Notes: generated from the letters alone by a model not told the origin. 64,000 bases of DNA from Bacteroidota bacterium (GCA_023417935.1 JAEZDY010000006.1:1-64000), one strand, 5' to 3'. Counted from the stretch's first letter, positions 25,362-34,624 are shown. Numbers and translations are program-made.

Positions 25362-25446
25362 CGTTCAAGATGGTTTCCCATACGCACAGAAATCTACCTT
25401 GAACTACATTGAACCACCTTGAACAATCTTGAACCACATTGAACTA
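25362..25446. repeat. 10-bp period array of TTGAACCACC-type units
   Basis: GAAC cores begin at 25401, 25411, 25421, 25431 and 25441, five direct units with exact 10-bp spacing. One inverted unit (GTTCAAGATGG) lies at 25362-25372. The last direct unit runs over the stop codon of the catalase gene. Confidence 0.85.
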
Positions 25447-26400
25447 TTTCTTTGTTTGTTTAGATCCTCCATTGTCGTAGTTACTCCATTGAGATACTCC
25501 TTTAGGCTCAGCTTTATTAATTTCAGCACTCTTTTCTTTGCTCATTTTCTTGTTAAGAGTATCGGTATCTTTTATTTTCTTGTCCATACCCTTCTCTTCT
25601 TCCTGTAGTCCTTCAGTTTTTTCAATATAATCAACAGGATCCTGAATATAATTCCACGGCTCGCCGGTAATTGGCATATTTCCTTCATTCCATGGGCCTC
25701 TTACTTCATTGCCATTTGACAAATTAAAATACTTGTTCGCGAAACGGGGATCTCTCTGAAGTACTCCGGGAGGGTAATTTGGTTTTATAGTTTCAAGAGC
25801 TGCCTGGAACATCTCAAAGTGCGCTATTTCACGGGTCATAAGAAATGAAAGTGATTCCTTTACATAAGGATCATCGGTAAATTGCATCAGCCGTTCATAC
25901 ACAATCTTAGCCCTGGACTCTGCTGCTATATTAGATCGCATATCCACTGAAAGGTCGCCTTCAGCATTAACGTATGAGCCACTCCATGGTATACCCTGGC
26001 TATTAGTAACACGGGGTCCGCCCGCACTTAGAATGTAATTCTGCGGATTCATAAAGGCTTGGTGCATATAGCCTTCCTTCGCAGTCTTTCCCTCCATTAG
26101 CCTCATAATTTCTGACCCGTCGGCAGCATCTTTAAGATCAGCATTAGTGCCTTTCAAGAGCATCTGTATGGTAGCACCAACAATTTCAAGGTGGCTGAAC
26201 TCTTCTGTAGCGATATCCATAAGCATATCGTACTTGTCGGGATAAGGCATTCTGGCCGCGAATGCTTGTACAAAATACTGCATAGCAGCTTTTAGTTCGC
26301 CGTTCTCTCCGCCGAACTGCTCAAGTAGCAGAGCAGCAAAAACATGGTCGGGTTTAGAAACACGGGCGTTAAATTGTAAATCTTTGACATGATGAAACAT
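25444..26400 (-). CDS. Manganese catalase family protein
   Basis: 318 residues. The ferritin-like four-helix core carries the expected dinuclear Mn ligands: Glu35, Glu66/67 with His70 in 'TEEFSHLE', Glu161 in 'AAESRAKIVYERL', and His194 in 'REIAHFEMF'. It should disproportionate hydrogen peroxide. The C-terminal 60 residues are charged and low in complexity, as in many relatives. No signal peptide. Both ends of the gene are flanked by related short-unit arrays in opposite orientation (25401-25446 and 26490-26556). Confidence 0.9.
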   Translation of the reverse strand: MFHHVKDLQFNARVSKPDHVFAALLLEQFGGENGELKAAMQYFVQAFAARMPYPDKYDMLMDIATEEFSHLEIVGATIQMLLKGTNADLKDAADGSEIMRLMEGKTAKEGYMHQAFMNPQNYILSAGGPRVTNSQGIPWSGSYVNAEGDLSVDMRSNIAAESRAKIVYERLMQFTDDPYVKESLSFLMTREIAHFEMFQAALETIKPNYPPGVLQRDPRFANKYFNLSNGNEVRGPWNEGNMPITGEPWNYIQDPVDYIEKTEGLQEEEKGMDKKIKDTDTLNKKMSKEKSAEINKAEPKGVSQWSNYDNGGSKQTKK

Positions 26401-26489
26401 AAAACATCTTTTTTGGTGAATACTGAAAATACAACATCACCCATTGACGTTTGTTTCTCATATTCAATATGTTACATGCATGCAGCGCA

Positions 26490-26556
26490 TTCAAAAGTTG
26501 TTCAAAGGTGGTTCAAAGCCTTCGGCGTTCAAAAGTTGTTCAAAGGTGGTTCAAAG
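26490..26556. repeat. 11-bp period array of TTCAAAGGTGG-type units
   Basis: Units begin at 26490, 26501 and 26512 and again at 26528, 26539 and 26550. The second triplet repeats the first almost exactly over 29 bp, separated by CCTTCGGCG. The unit is the reverse complement of the array at 25401-25446. Confidence 0.85.
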
Positions 26557-26561
26557 TCTAG

Positions 26562-26921
26562 CTATCCATTTTTCTTTTCTTCGTTTTCTGATATCCTGAA
26601 TTTTACAGCTTCAATTATAAGTTCTTCAGGGAGTGGTTGGTTGTAGGGGAAATGTACTGAACCTTTAGTGGTTTTGTAACCTGCGTTTTTAAATGTTTCA
26701 ACTGTGGATGTACCTGCGGGATAAAAACCCAGGTGATTGGCATTTGCAGCAAAATAAACCAGCGGACGGCCTGAGGATTGATATGCGGGCATACCATAAC
26801 TTATTGTTTCAGTTGCATGGGACGCAGTTTGTACAATGATCTTTCGAATCTGCTGCATCATTTCCTGCTTCTCCGGAGGGAAAGAAGTTATATATTCGTC
26901 GACGTTGATTGGTTTTTTCAT
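26562..26921 (-). CDS. DUF1801 (YdhG-like) protein
   Basis: 119 residues from the ATG at 26921 (a TTG precedes it). 'VDEYITSFPPEKQEMMQQIR' followed by 'ETISYGMPAYQSSGRPLVYF' and 'HLGFYPAGTST' are the standard blocks of the DUF1801 fold. The family includes iron-chaperone-like Fra proteins, but the function in Bacteroidota is not established. It is a small cytoplasmic protein on the same strand as the catalase gene, separated from it by the repeat array. Confidence 0.85.
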   Translation of the reverse strand: MKKPINVDEYITSFPPEKQEMMQQIRKIIVQTASHATETISYGMPAYQSSGRPLVYFAANANHLGFYPAGTSTVETFKNAGYKTTKGSVHFPYNQPLPEELIIEAVKFRISENEEKKNG

Positions 26922-27206
26922 CAAGTTGTATATTTATTTATAGCTTAACAAATAACTGCCCTTTTAAACTAAATAATTATGATCTGAAGTTAACATTTTA
27001 ACACAGCTAACAAGTTATAAGCATGTAATTTAGAATCGTTATAAACTTTTATGATATGCAGTTATGTGCATTTATTATTATTACATTTGCTCCTTGAAAT
27101 CAGTGTTAGATACAAAACCTAACTAAAAAATTAATTCTAAATTCTCACAATAATTTAAAGCAATCTGGCACGAAGATTGTATTGTTAAATGAAAAACAAT
27201 AAAACC

Positions 27207-27599
27207 ATGAAAAACTTATTATTTATCGTTATCGCATTAGCTTTTACCCTCAGCGTATCAGCACAACAAAAACAACCAGGATGGAAAGCTCCTGAAAAGT
27301 ACAAAACTATGAAAGTAACCGAAAAAGGTGACTTAGCAGTTGGTAAAGAACTATACAACAAGAATTGCAAGTCATGCCACGGTGCTAAAGGCTTAGGCGA
27401 TGGTCCAAAGGCTGCTTCATTGAAAACTTTCCCTGGTAATTTCACAGCTGATTATTTCAAGAAGTACAATGATGGTGAACTTTATTACATTTCTTTCGTA
27501 GGTAGTGGTGAAATGCCAAATTATGAAAAGAAAATAGCTGATGAAGGTGACAAAGCATCTGTATTAGCTTACGTTAAACAGTTGAGTAAGGCTAAATAA
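27207..27599 (+). CDS. Small periplasmic monohaem cytochrome c
   Basis: 130 residues from the ATG at 27207; an alternative ATG at 27189 adds six residues before the signal peptide (MKNLLFIVIALAFTLSVSAQ). The haem-binding site 'NCKSCHGAKGLGDGP' is followed by the distal ligand Met in 'GSGEMPNYEKKI'. This size and layout are those of class I cytochromes c that shuttle electrons in the periplasm. No oxidase or reductase genes are nearby, so its partner is unknown. A bidirectional hairpin terminator follows. Confidence 0.9.
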   Translation: MKNLLFIVIALAFTLSVSAQQKQPGWKAPEKYKTMKVTEKGDLAVGKELYNKNCKSCHGAKGLGDGPKAASLKTFPGNFTADYFKKYNDGELYYISFVGSGEMPNYEKKIADEGDKASVLAYVKQLSKAK

Positions 27600-27620
27600 G
27601 CTTTAAAATCTTAAGTATAG

Positions 27621-27648
27621 AAAAGCTCGCAAATTGCGGGCTTTTTTT
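27621..27648. terminator. Bidirectional terminator between cytochrome c and lipid kinase genes
   Basis: GCTCGC, loop AAATT, GCGGGC, then seven T on the plus strand; four A precede it, giving a T-run for the converging minus-strand gene. Confidence 0.85.
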
Positions 27649-27669
27649 ATGCCGGATAATAAAACCAGA

Positions 27670-28569
27670 CTAAGTGATCAGGTTAATTCTGTTAGTAATT
27701 ATGTTTATTGCATGTTTCTGGATTTCCGCGCGTAACTCTGTTTGTTTACCAAGGAGTTCACCATCAACCTGCAGTTCCTGTGCCGGGCTTATTTGAATTT
27801 TTGCTGAAGTGCAAGGGTAAACTTCAACATTAGGCTGCTTATGGAACGATCCGGTGAATGCACCGATTATACTACGCCAAACCCACCTGCGATATGGTCT
27901 GATCATGATCACTTCAAACACTCCATCATCCTTTAATCCATCAGGATTAATGTTAGCCCCTGTTCCATATTTATTGGCATTCGCAATCAATGTCATATAC
28001 ACTTTATGGCTGATAACATCATTACCATTACTTAATGTACACCTGAAGCTCGGTTGTGGTTTAATGATCTCTTTCATAAAATGCCTGAAATAAGCCCACA
28101 GCCCACGTTTACCTTCTTTCTCAAATTCCTTGATAATCCTTGCATTGATACCTACATCGCTTAGATGCAGGCTTATATGTTTTTCATTGATCCTAATAAT
28201 ATCCATAGGCTTGGCATTGCCTTCTGATATGAGCATAACTGCATCCTCAGTCTTTGATGGAATGTTGAGTTCAGTTGCAAGACCATTTGCTGAACCCAGG
28301 GGAATTATTCCAAGTTTGATGTTTGTTCCAATTAACACTGTTGCGACCAGATTAATGGTGCCATCACCTCCCGCAGCTACCACTGTTTCAGGATTTACTT
28401 CATTAATTTTGTTTTTAATGGTATCTTTTTCACAGTATTCATCCAGGAAAAAAAACTCGGGCTTGGTTTCCTTACCCTCCATTAATTTGTGCACAATATT
28501 CTCAATATCAGGGTTGTCAGAAGATCCTGATTTTTGATTGACGACATAAAGGATCTTCTGTTTTCCCAT
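27670..28569 (-). CDS. Diacylglycerol/lipid kinase of the YegS/DagK family
   Basis: 299 residues from the ATG at 28569 (MGKQKILYVVNQKSG); another ATG at 28587 is possible. The DAGK catalytic signature is present as 'VVAAGGDGTINLVATVL' (GGDGT near residues 67-71), with 'GIIPLGSANGLATEL' completing the nucleotide site. The C-terminal beta domain contains 'DDGVFEVIMIRPY' and 'ELQVDGELLG'. It phosphorylates diacylglycerol or a related lipid with ATP at the membrane. The gene is divergent from the phosphatidate phosphatase at 28640, with only about 70 bp between starts; the two catalyse opposite steps. Confidence 0.9.
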   Translation of the reverse strand: MGKQKILYVVNQKSGSSDNPDIENIVHKLMEGKETKPEFFFLDEYCEKDTIKNKINEVNPETVVAAGGDGTINLVATVLIGTNIKLGIIPLGSANGLATELNIPSKTEDAVMLISEGNAKPMDIIRINEKHISLHLSDVGINARIIKEFEKEGKRGLWAYFRHFMKEIIKPQPSFRCTLSNGNDVISHKVYMTLIANANKYGTGANINPDGLKDDGVFEVIMIRPYRRWVWRSIIGAFTGSFHKQPNVEVYPCTSAKIQISPAQELQVDGELLGKQTELRAEIQKHAINIITNRINLIT

Positions 28570-28639
28570 ATTAACACGAACAATCATCACACGGCTGCGT
28601 TTACCAACATTGTATCATCGATTACAGATCAAATGATCC

Positions 28640-29788
28640 ATGCTCAGTAAAGCTTCGTCTGCAAATAATAGCAGCTTAAAAAAAAACATCAGCCATTATA
28701 TTAAACGTAAGTTTGGATGGTTAGGTTTGCCCCGGATAGTCCCATATATCGGTTATGGTGACAAGCAAAATGTTTATATCTCAGGGGAGGTTACTGAAGA
28801 CTATGGAATTTCAAAGCCATCAGTGGGGCAATCGCGCCTCAGGAACATAAAGGCAATGGCTAAACGGTATATCAGCAGCGATTTAAAAGGTGTGACAGTA
28901 AGAGTTACATACGAAGGTATGAGCCAGGAAGTTGTGACCGATGATCATGGCATTTTCCGTTGCCATTTTAATCATAATGGACAAGGGAGTGCAGGAGAAG
29001 TATGGCGGAGCGCTTCCATTTGCTGCCTAAGGTCAGATGATTATCCAAATGTACCCAAAGCTGTGGAAGCCGAAGTTATGATTGTTAATGACAATCCACA
29101 ATTTGGAATTATTTCCGATATTGATGATACTATCCTTGTGTCATATGCTACCCAAAAACTGATGAAGCTGAGACTGATGCTTCTCAACAACGCGCACACG
29201 CGTATGCCATTTGAGGGAGTATCGGCATTCTACCATGCTCTGCAACGAGGAACAACGGGTATGTTCAACCCATTGTTTTATGTCTCGAATAGTGAATGGA
29301 ATCTGTTTGATCTGCTGTATGAATTCATACAATTTAATCGCATACCTAAAGGACCTTTATTTCTGCGCGAATTGAAGATTAACCTGATGCGTTTTACGAA
29401 GCTCAGGACAGTAAACAAAAACCATAAGTCAGAAACGCTTCAGCAATTGTTCACCACATTTCCACAAATGCAATTCATCTTAATTGGCGATAGTGGCCAG
29501 CATGACCCTGAAATCTATTCAGAAATAGTAAAGTTGTTTCCCGGCAGAGTTCTGGCCATTTATATCAGGGATATTGGTATTGAGGCGAACATTGCGAGTA
29601 TAAAAACCATCTCTGAACACATAAATAGTAAGTTCAAAGTTGAGATGATACTTGTAAAAGACACAGAGGCAGCCGCAAAACATGCTATATCTAAAGGTTA
29701 TATTTCGCCCGATTACCTTGAGCCTATCATTGAAGAAAAACAAAAGGACCTGGAAAAGAAAGAACAAGCACCTGAAACGATACTGTAG
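28640..29788 (+). CDS. App1-family phosphatidate phosphatase (DUF2183)
   Basis: 382 residues. The HAD-type catalytic motif 'GIISDIDDTILVS' (DIDDT at about 160-164) is preceded by the App1 N-terminal beta domain (RVTYEGMSQEVVTDDHG). It is followed by 'FYVSNSEWNLFDLLYEFI', 'PLFLRELKINLMRF' and 'FILIGDSGQHDPEIY', all typical of the family. App1 proteins hydrolyse phosphatidic acid to diacylglycerol; no signal peptide or membrane helix is seen. It is divergent from the lipid kinase gene, so the pair could control a diacylglycerol/phosphatidate balance (inference). A weak hairpin terminator follows. Confidence 0.9.
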   Translation: MLSKASSANNSSLKKNISHYIKRKFGWLGLPRIVPYIGYGDKQNVYISGEVTEDYGISKPSVGQSRLRNIKAMAKRYISSDLKGVTVRVTYEGMSQEVVTDDHGIFRCHFNHNGQGSAGEVWRSASICCLRSDDYPNVPKAVEAEVMIVNDNPQFGIISDIDDTILVSYATQKLMKLRLMLLNNAHTRMPFEGVSAFYHALQRGTTGMFNPLFYVSNSEWNLFDLLYEFIQFNRIPKGPLFLRELKINLMRFTKLRTVNKNHKSETLQQLFTTFPQMQFILIGDSGQHDPEIYSEIVKLFPGRVLAIYIRDIGIEANIASIKTISEHINSKFKVEMILVKDTEAAAKHAISKGYISPDYLEPIIEEKQKDLEKKEQAPETIL

Positions 29789-29793
29789 CTTCG

Positions 29794-29813
29794 CTCGGAC
29801 TCCCCGAGTTTTT
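29794..29813 (+). terminator. Weak terminator after the App1 gene
   Basis: CTCGG, loop ACTCC, CCGAG, then five T. Confidence 0.55.
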
Positions 29814-29855
29814 ATCGAGGGTTTAAAGATGGTTCAAAAGTTGTTTGGAGTATTT

Positions 29856-30293
29856 TTATAACAGCATAAACCCGGCAATTATCAGTGCTGCGATTCCGGC
29901 AATCATTATTATTATCCCTGAAATTCTACCAACTTTTATACTTTTTCTAAAACCCCAGTATCCTATTGTTTCAGGGGTTGCGAAAGGGTATTTATAAAGA
30001 GTTGCACCAAGCAAGAATGTTGGGATGCCGAGTGCAAAAGCTATCATAATTTCATACTTCAACAATATGGTAAGAATAGTGAGTACAATATAGGCAAGCA
30101 CGACCACTCCTATCATTATCAGAAATCTTTTGCCGTTTGTATCAGCGTATCTGATAAATTGTTCTGTTTGTATTCTGCATTCAACGCTACATATTTTATA
30201 ACTTGAATGGTTATTGATTGATACCGGGGTAATTTGTTTCAAGTGCTCTGGTGTTAATTGTTTATTGCACCATGAACAGTTTGTATTCTTCAT
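29856..30293 (-). CDS. Membrane protein with N-terminal zinc-ribbon-like Cys motif
   Basis: 145 residues. The N-terminus holds 'CSWCNKQLTPEH' and, 25 residues later, 'YKICSVECRIQTEQF', a CxxC...CxxxC treble-clef-like zinc site. About three membrane helices follow (about 57-78, 82-100, 120-145). No family name is recognised; small zinc-ribbon membrane proteins of this type are common in Bacteroidota. A minus-strand CAAATTTA at 30332-30339, 39 nt before the start, reads TAAATTTG and may be its -7 element. Confidence 0.7.
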   Translation of the reverse strand: MKNTNCSWCNKQLTPEHLKQITPVSINNHSSYKICSVECRIQTEQFIRYADTNGKRFLIMIGVVVLAYIVLTILTILLKYEIMIAFALGIPTFLLGATLYKYPFATPETIGYWGFRKSIKVGRISGIIIMIAGIAALIIAGFMLL

Positions 30294-30331
30294 AAATATT
30301 ATAATAAAATGAGCATTCGCATTTCATGCAC

Positions 30332-30339
30332 CAAATTTA
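30332..30339 (-). promoter_or_regulatory. Bacteroidota -7 element of the zinc-ribbon membrane protein gene
   Basis: TAAATTTG on the minus strand, 39 nt from the start codon at 30293. Confidence 0.45.
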
Positions 30340-30419
30340 TTATGTTTTTATATCTTATCATACTATTAGTGAACTGAACAAATACATGAAGCGCGGGGTT
30401 TTTCTGTAAAACATTTATT

Positions 30420-31424
30420 ATGAACCTATTCAGACTTGCATTAACAATTGGAGCAGGTATTATTACCGCCAATTTAGTACGATCAAAGATACAAGAAGAG
30501 GAGAATAAGCTTCTTGAAGGCAAGACCTTTGTTGTAATAGGTGCCTCAAGTGGAATTGGCAAAGGAGTTGCCATAAAACTTGGTAAATATAGGGCCAACG
30601 TTGTGCTTGCTGCACGAAGAACAGAATTACTGCGCGAAGTTGCCTCCGAAGTGAGGCAAGCAGGGGGACAGGCATTGATAGTAACCACTGATATCAGTAA
30701 TTATGATGATATACGAAATCTGGCGGCTGCGGCACGTGATGAGTATGGATCTATTGATGTATGGATAAATGATACAGGAGTAGGCATGATAGGTCGTTTC
30801 TGGGAGACCCCTGTAGAAGACCAGGAGCGTCTTATTGATGTAAACTTTAAAGGAATCCTTTTCGGGACATATACCGCATTAAATATTTTTGTTGAACAGG
30901 GCTATGGTGCAGTCATTAATGTAGGCTCAAGTGATAGTGAAGTTCCTATGGCATTCCATGCAGCATATTCAGCTACGAAGGCCGCAGTTAGAAGTATTGG
31001 TCAGTCAATTAATCAGGAGTTGCGTTTGTCAGGACTCTCGGATATTAGAATCGTGACTATCGAACCATGGGGAGTTGACACTCCATGGTGGCGTCATGCA
31101 GCAAATTATAGTGGTGGTACTCCACGCATGGCGGCAATCGATCAGCCGGGCAAGGTTGTTAAAGCCATTATAGCAGCTGCACACAGAGGCCGGGGAGAGG
31201 TGACAGTTGGTTGGAAATCTTCATTGTCGCAGATTTCACATCGCTTATTCCCTCGCTTTACAAGGGAATGGTCGGCCAACCTGAATTACAACTATCAGTA
31301 CGCCACAGCACCTCCTGCTGAAGATACGTCTGGCTCGTTGCATAGACCCATGGACGCTGGCACTGGCGTAAGTGATGGCGTACGGGCACGCATTAAGGAA
31401 GAAAAAAACCTGTATAAAGAATAA
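30420..31424 (+). CDS. Membrane-anchored SDR-family oxidoreductase
   Basis: 334 residues. The first 25 (FRLALTIGAGIITANLV) may form an N-terminal helix. The Rossmann motif 'VVIGASSGIGKGVA' (TGxxxGxG type, about 38-51) is complete, and the catalytic motif is 'YSATKAAVRSIGQSINQEL' with Ser in 'INVGSSDS'. The usual NNAG after strand four is replaced by 'NDTGVG'. The substrate is unknown; its layout is like the large SDRs that act on lipids or sterols in membranes. No neighbour suggests a pathway. Confidence 0.85.
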   Translation: MNLFRLALTIGAGIITANLVRSKIQEEENKLLEGKTFVVIGASSGIGKGVAIKLGKYRANVVLAARRTELLREVASEVRQAGGQALIVTTDISNYDDIRNLAAAARDEYGSIDVWINDTGVGMIGRFWETPVEDQERLIDVNFKGILFGTYTALNIFVEQGYGAVINVGSSDSEVPMAFHAAYSATKAAVRSIGQSINQELRLSGLSDIRIVTIEPWGVDTPWWRHAANYSGGTPRMAAIDQPGKVVKAIIAAAHRGRGEVTVGWKSSLSQISHRLFPRFTREWSANLNYNYQYATAPPAEDTSGSLHRPMDAGTGVSDGVRARIKEEKNLYKE

Positions 31425-31494
31425 CAGTTTTTTATTTTTCGGTGTTACGCATATTGGAATTGTGTATAATTTTATGCAATCAAACTATTAAGTT

Positions 31495-31782
31495 ATGATA
31501 GCACAATCTGATTTTGCCGCTGTGGGCGTAATGAGTCTGGCTGATTTTACTGATGCTGAACTAACTGCTATAAAAAAGTGTCTCGAAAAGGCCGGAGGGG
31601 TTAGAATATATACCCCTGATGGGTTACAAAAGGACCTTGAGGAATTTGAAAAACAAATTGGCGGTATCTCTGCATGTAATGCAGTGCCCTCAGAACTCGT
31701 GTTAAAAATTAAAAGCCTTACTTGCACTCAACGTTACGATCTACTAAGAGAAATTATTCAATGGGATGAAGTTTCTTTTTAA
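31495..31782 (+). CDS. Hypothetical small protein
   Basis: 95 residues, cytoplasmic, without signal peptide or recognised family. Helical segments 'LADFTDAELTAIKKCLEKAG' and 'GLQKDLEEFEKQIGG' suggest a compact helical fold. Codon use matches the neighbouring genes and it sits alone in a gap, so I keep it as a real gene. It is 70 bp downstream of the SDR gene on the same strand. Confidence 0.6.
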   Translation: MIAQSDFAAVGVMSLADFTDAELTAIKKCLEKAGGVRIYTPDGLQKDLEEFEKQIGGISACNAVPSELVLKIKSLTCTQRYDLLREIIQWDEVSF

Positions 31783-31879
31783 CTGCTCTCTATGCAACAT
31801 ATCTCTCTATGATGTGTTTATTGTGATGTAATTAACACATTTTTAACTTTTTAAATACACAACCGAACAGTGTATTGTT

Positions 31880-31887
31880 TAAATTTG
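31880..31887 (+). promoter_or_regulatory. Bacteroidota -7 element of the secreted subtilisin gene
   Basis: TAAATTTG, matching TAnnTTTG, 30 nt before the ATG at 31918. Confidence 0.55.
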
Positions 31888-31917
31888 TGCCATAAGCACA
31901 ATCTCAAACCTTAAAAA

Positions 31918-34593
31918 ATGAAACATTACTACTACAGGATTGCTCCTGCACTTCTTGTGCTATGCTTTTCCCTAATCATGGTGGCATCTGCTTCAGCACA
32001 AACTTTCAGTGAAGACTTCCAGGATGGAAAGATCTATTTAAAGTTCAAAGACACTGAAAGCATCACCTATACAGTTGACGAGGATAATAACGTAGCCATA
32101 AGCTCTGTTCCTGTTATAAACAGACTTGCTTCAGAATACAATATTAAAAGCCTCAGCCGACCATTTTATATTAATAACGATGGCAAACTTCTCAGGACAC
32201 TGATGCTTGAGATAGCCGACTATCAACTCATTGAACAGGTAATTGAAAAGTTGAAAAAAGATCCTGCTCTTGAGTATGTTGAAAAAGTACCGCTTGATAA
32301 AGTTAGTTATTTGCCTAATGATTCACTATACACTTTATACAATGGACCGCAAAATTGGAACTGGCATCTTGAATTGATTCAGGCGGAACTAGCCTGGGAC
32401 ATTACAACAGGTAACCCTGAAGTTGTGGTTGGAATAGTTGATAATGCTGTTTGGGTGGATCATCCTGATCTTGCTGGCAAAATAGTGGCCCAACGCGATG
32501 TAATTTATGGGGTAAATAATGCTAATCCTCCTGGTACAGGTGATCCCGGCGAATGGTCGCATGGAACTCATGTTGCAGGTTTGGTTGGCGGAGCAAGTGA
32601 TAACAACATCGGCGTGGCTTCAATTGGTTTTAATGTAAACCTGATTGCAGTTAAGGCCGCGAACAATTTATCACCTCGTTCAATAAGCGGCGGTTACCAG
32701 GGTATACAATGGGCAGCTAATAATGGTGCTGATATTATTAATATGTCATGGGGAGGTTCGGGTTTTTCACAAACCAACCAGAATATAATTAATACTATCA
32801 GTGCAATGGGAATAGTATTGATAGCTGCAGCAGGTAACGATAATGTTTCTGCACCTCATTATCCTTCAGCATTCCAGAATGTTATTTCTGTTGCCTCTAT
32901 TGATTATAACGATGCCAAAAGTGATTTCTCAAATTATAGCACTACCGTTGACATTTCAAGCCCTGGTGGAGTTGCATCTCCAGGTCCATCAGGAGTTTTA
33001 AGTACAACATACAGTTCGGGCACATTGGGTAATTTTGATTCTTATATTGGCACTTCAATGGCCAGCCCTGTTGTTGCAGGAGTTGCAGCACTTGTACTTT
33101 CAATGAATCCTGATTTAACACCAGCTGAAGTTGAAAACATCCTGAAAACCACAAGCGATGATATCTCAACGCAGAATCCTTCATATAACGGTATGCTTGG
33201 TGCAGGAAGAGTAAACGCCTATACTGCTGTATCCTCCACACCTTTTCAGCCAACAGCAGCGTTCACAACCCCGGTAACCATAATTACCCCTGGTACAGCA
33301 ATTGATTTTGAAAGCCTGGCAACCGGTGTACCTTCATCATGGTCATGGACTTTTCAAGGAGGATCACCTTCAACCTCAAGTGCGGTAAATCCTGAAAATA
33401 TAGTCTTTAATGCGCCTGGCAGTTATGATGTTACCCTTTCTGTTACCAACCAGTTTGGGACAAGTACTTTAACCCTTAATGATTATGTTCAGGTAACTAC
33501 TGCTCCAACTCCATATGTTTTCGTTACAATATCTGACAGCGTTCCCTGTATTGCAGAAACAGTAACTCTGAGCGACAGTTCGCTCTATGAACCGAGTTCA
33601 TGGGCATGGACTATTGAACCGACAACCTATGAATTTGTAAATGGTACCAACGCAACCTCTGAAAACCCACAGGTTTCATTCCTGATGCAAGGATATTATC
33701 ATGTTACTCTGGCAGCAACCAATCAAAACGGAACCGGGTCGAGAGTATATACTAATGCAATTAACGTAAGCGGCATTGCTCCTCCTTATGCACTTGATTT
33801 TGAAGATGGAACTTCAGGATATTTCATACTTTGGGACTCAACCAAATCGCAAACAGCTGTTGATTTCCGGGCTGCCAATAACAGTATGAAAGGTATTCAC
33901 TTTCATGGTGACCCAATACCGACAGGCTGGAAAGGACATCCTACAACTGGTACACCAGAGCAGGTTTGGGTTGAAAATCCGACATTCATGAGTGAAGCAC
34001 ATTTATGTGGTGTTGATGCACGAACATTCACAAATGTTAAATTGGCATTCGACCTTCGTCAGACATATAGTCTTGGTGATAAATATTCCTGGTTCAGAGT
34101 ACTTATTAACGGTGTCCCGGTAGCTGATTATCAAGGTAAAATCAATTTTAATCCCCTTACGGCAGGTTCTGATCCATGGCAAAGAGTTGAATACGATCTT
34201 ACTCCATTTGCAGGGCAGATTTTTGATATCACCTTACAGGCATGTAATAGGTTCTCTAATAAGACTCAGGGTGAAGGTGACAATGTGCTGATTGACAATC
34301 TTGAAATTGTAAACAGCGTATCAGTAAATGCTCCTGATAGAAATGATGGAATATCAGTTTATCCAAATCCGGCTACTGATCAGATCAATATTAAAGTAGA
34401 TGGAATTTCACAAAACTCCCTTGTTGAGATAGTTAATACCCGTGGTAAAGTTGTTTACCGGGCACTTATGCAAAAAGGCACCAGCCTTCACGAAATTCCA
34501 ACGAACAATATGACACCAGGCCTCTATATGGTAAGGGTTATGAAAAACGGAACACAGGAAATATCAGCTAAGGTTGTTATTACTGAAAGATAA
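31918..34593 (+). CDS. T9SS-secreted subtilisin-like (S8) serine protease with PKD domains
   Basis: 891 residues. Signal peptide (ends MVASASAQ). A propeptide-like region (30-130) precedes the S8 domain. The catalytic Asp is in 'VVVGIVDNAVWVDHPDL' (about 175), His in 'WSHGTHVAGLVGG' (about 214), the oxyanion Asn in 'IAAAGNDN', and Ser in 'GTSMASPVVAGVAALV' (about 379). The Asp motif is VDN instead of the common DTG/DSG. Two PKD-like domains follow (about 440-530 and 535-625), then a beta-sandwich ending about residue 800 and a type A sorting domain (YPNPATDQINIKV ... TPGLYMVRV). It should be exported and attached at the cell surface to degrade proteins. Promoter and terminator both look local, so it is monocistronic. 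Confidence 0.93.
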   Translation: MKHYYYRIAPALLVLCFSLIMVASASAQTFSEDFQDGKIYLKFKDTESITYTVDEDNNVAISSVPVINRLASEYNIKSLSRPFYINNDGKLLRTLMLEIADYQLIEQVIEKLKKDPALEYVEKVPLDKVSYLPNDSLYTLYNGPQNWNWHLELIQAELAWDITTGNPEVVVGIVDNAVWVDHPDLAGKIVAQRDVIYGVNNANPPGTGDPGEWSHGTHVAGLVGGASDNNIGVASIGFNVNLIAVKAANNLSPRSISGGYQGIQWAANNGADIINMSWGGSGFSQTNQNIINTISAMGIVLIAAAGNDNVSAPHYPSAFQNVISVASIDYNDAKSDFSNYSTTVDISSPGGVASPGPSGVLSTTYSSGTLGNFDSYIGTSMASPVVAGVAALVLSMNPDLTPAEVENILKTTSDDISTQNPSYNGMLGAGRVNAYTAVSSTPFQPTAAFTTPVTIITPGTAIDFESLATGVPSSWSWTFQGGSPSTSSAVNPENIVFNAPGSYDVTLSVTNQFGTSTLTLNDYVQVTTAPTPYVFVTISDSVPCIAETVTLSDSSLYEPSSWAWTIEPTTYEFVNGTNATSENPQVSFLMQGYYHVTLAATNQNGTGSRVYTNAINVSGIAPPYALDFEDGTSGYFILWDSTKSQTAVDFRAANNSMKGIHFHGDPIPTGWKGHPTTGTPEQVWVENPTFMSEAHLCGVDARTFTNVKLAFDLRQTYSLGDKYSWFRVLINGVPVADYQGKINFNPLTAGSDPWQRVEYDLTPFAGQIFDITLQACNRFSNKTQGEGDNVLIDNLEIVNSVSVNAPDRNDGISVYPNPATDQINIKVDGISQNSLVEIVNTRGKVVYRALMQKGTSLHEIPTNNMTPGLYMVRVMKNGTQEISAKVVITER

Positions 34594-34624
34594 TTAAAGT
34601 TTAGCTTTTAAGTTCAGCATAAAT

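Noticed and set aside
25225..25437. Frame with VQDCSRWFNVVQ-like peptides
   Set aside because: Translation of the 10-bp TTGAACCACC array and adjacent intergenic DNA, overlapping the 5' end of the His-rich gene.
28588..28590. GTG as start of the lipid kinase
   Set aside because: The ATG at 28569 begins MGKQKILYVVNQKSG at the usual distance from the kinase motif; the longer form adds residues without family similarity.
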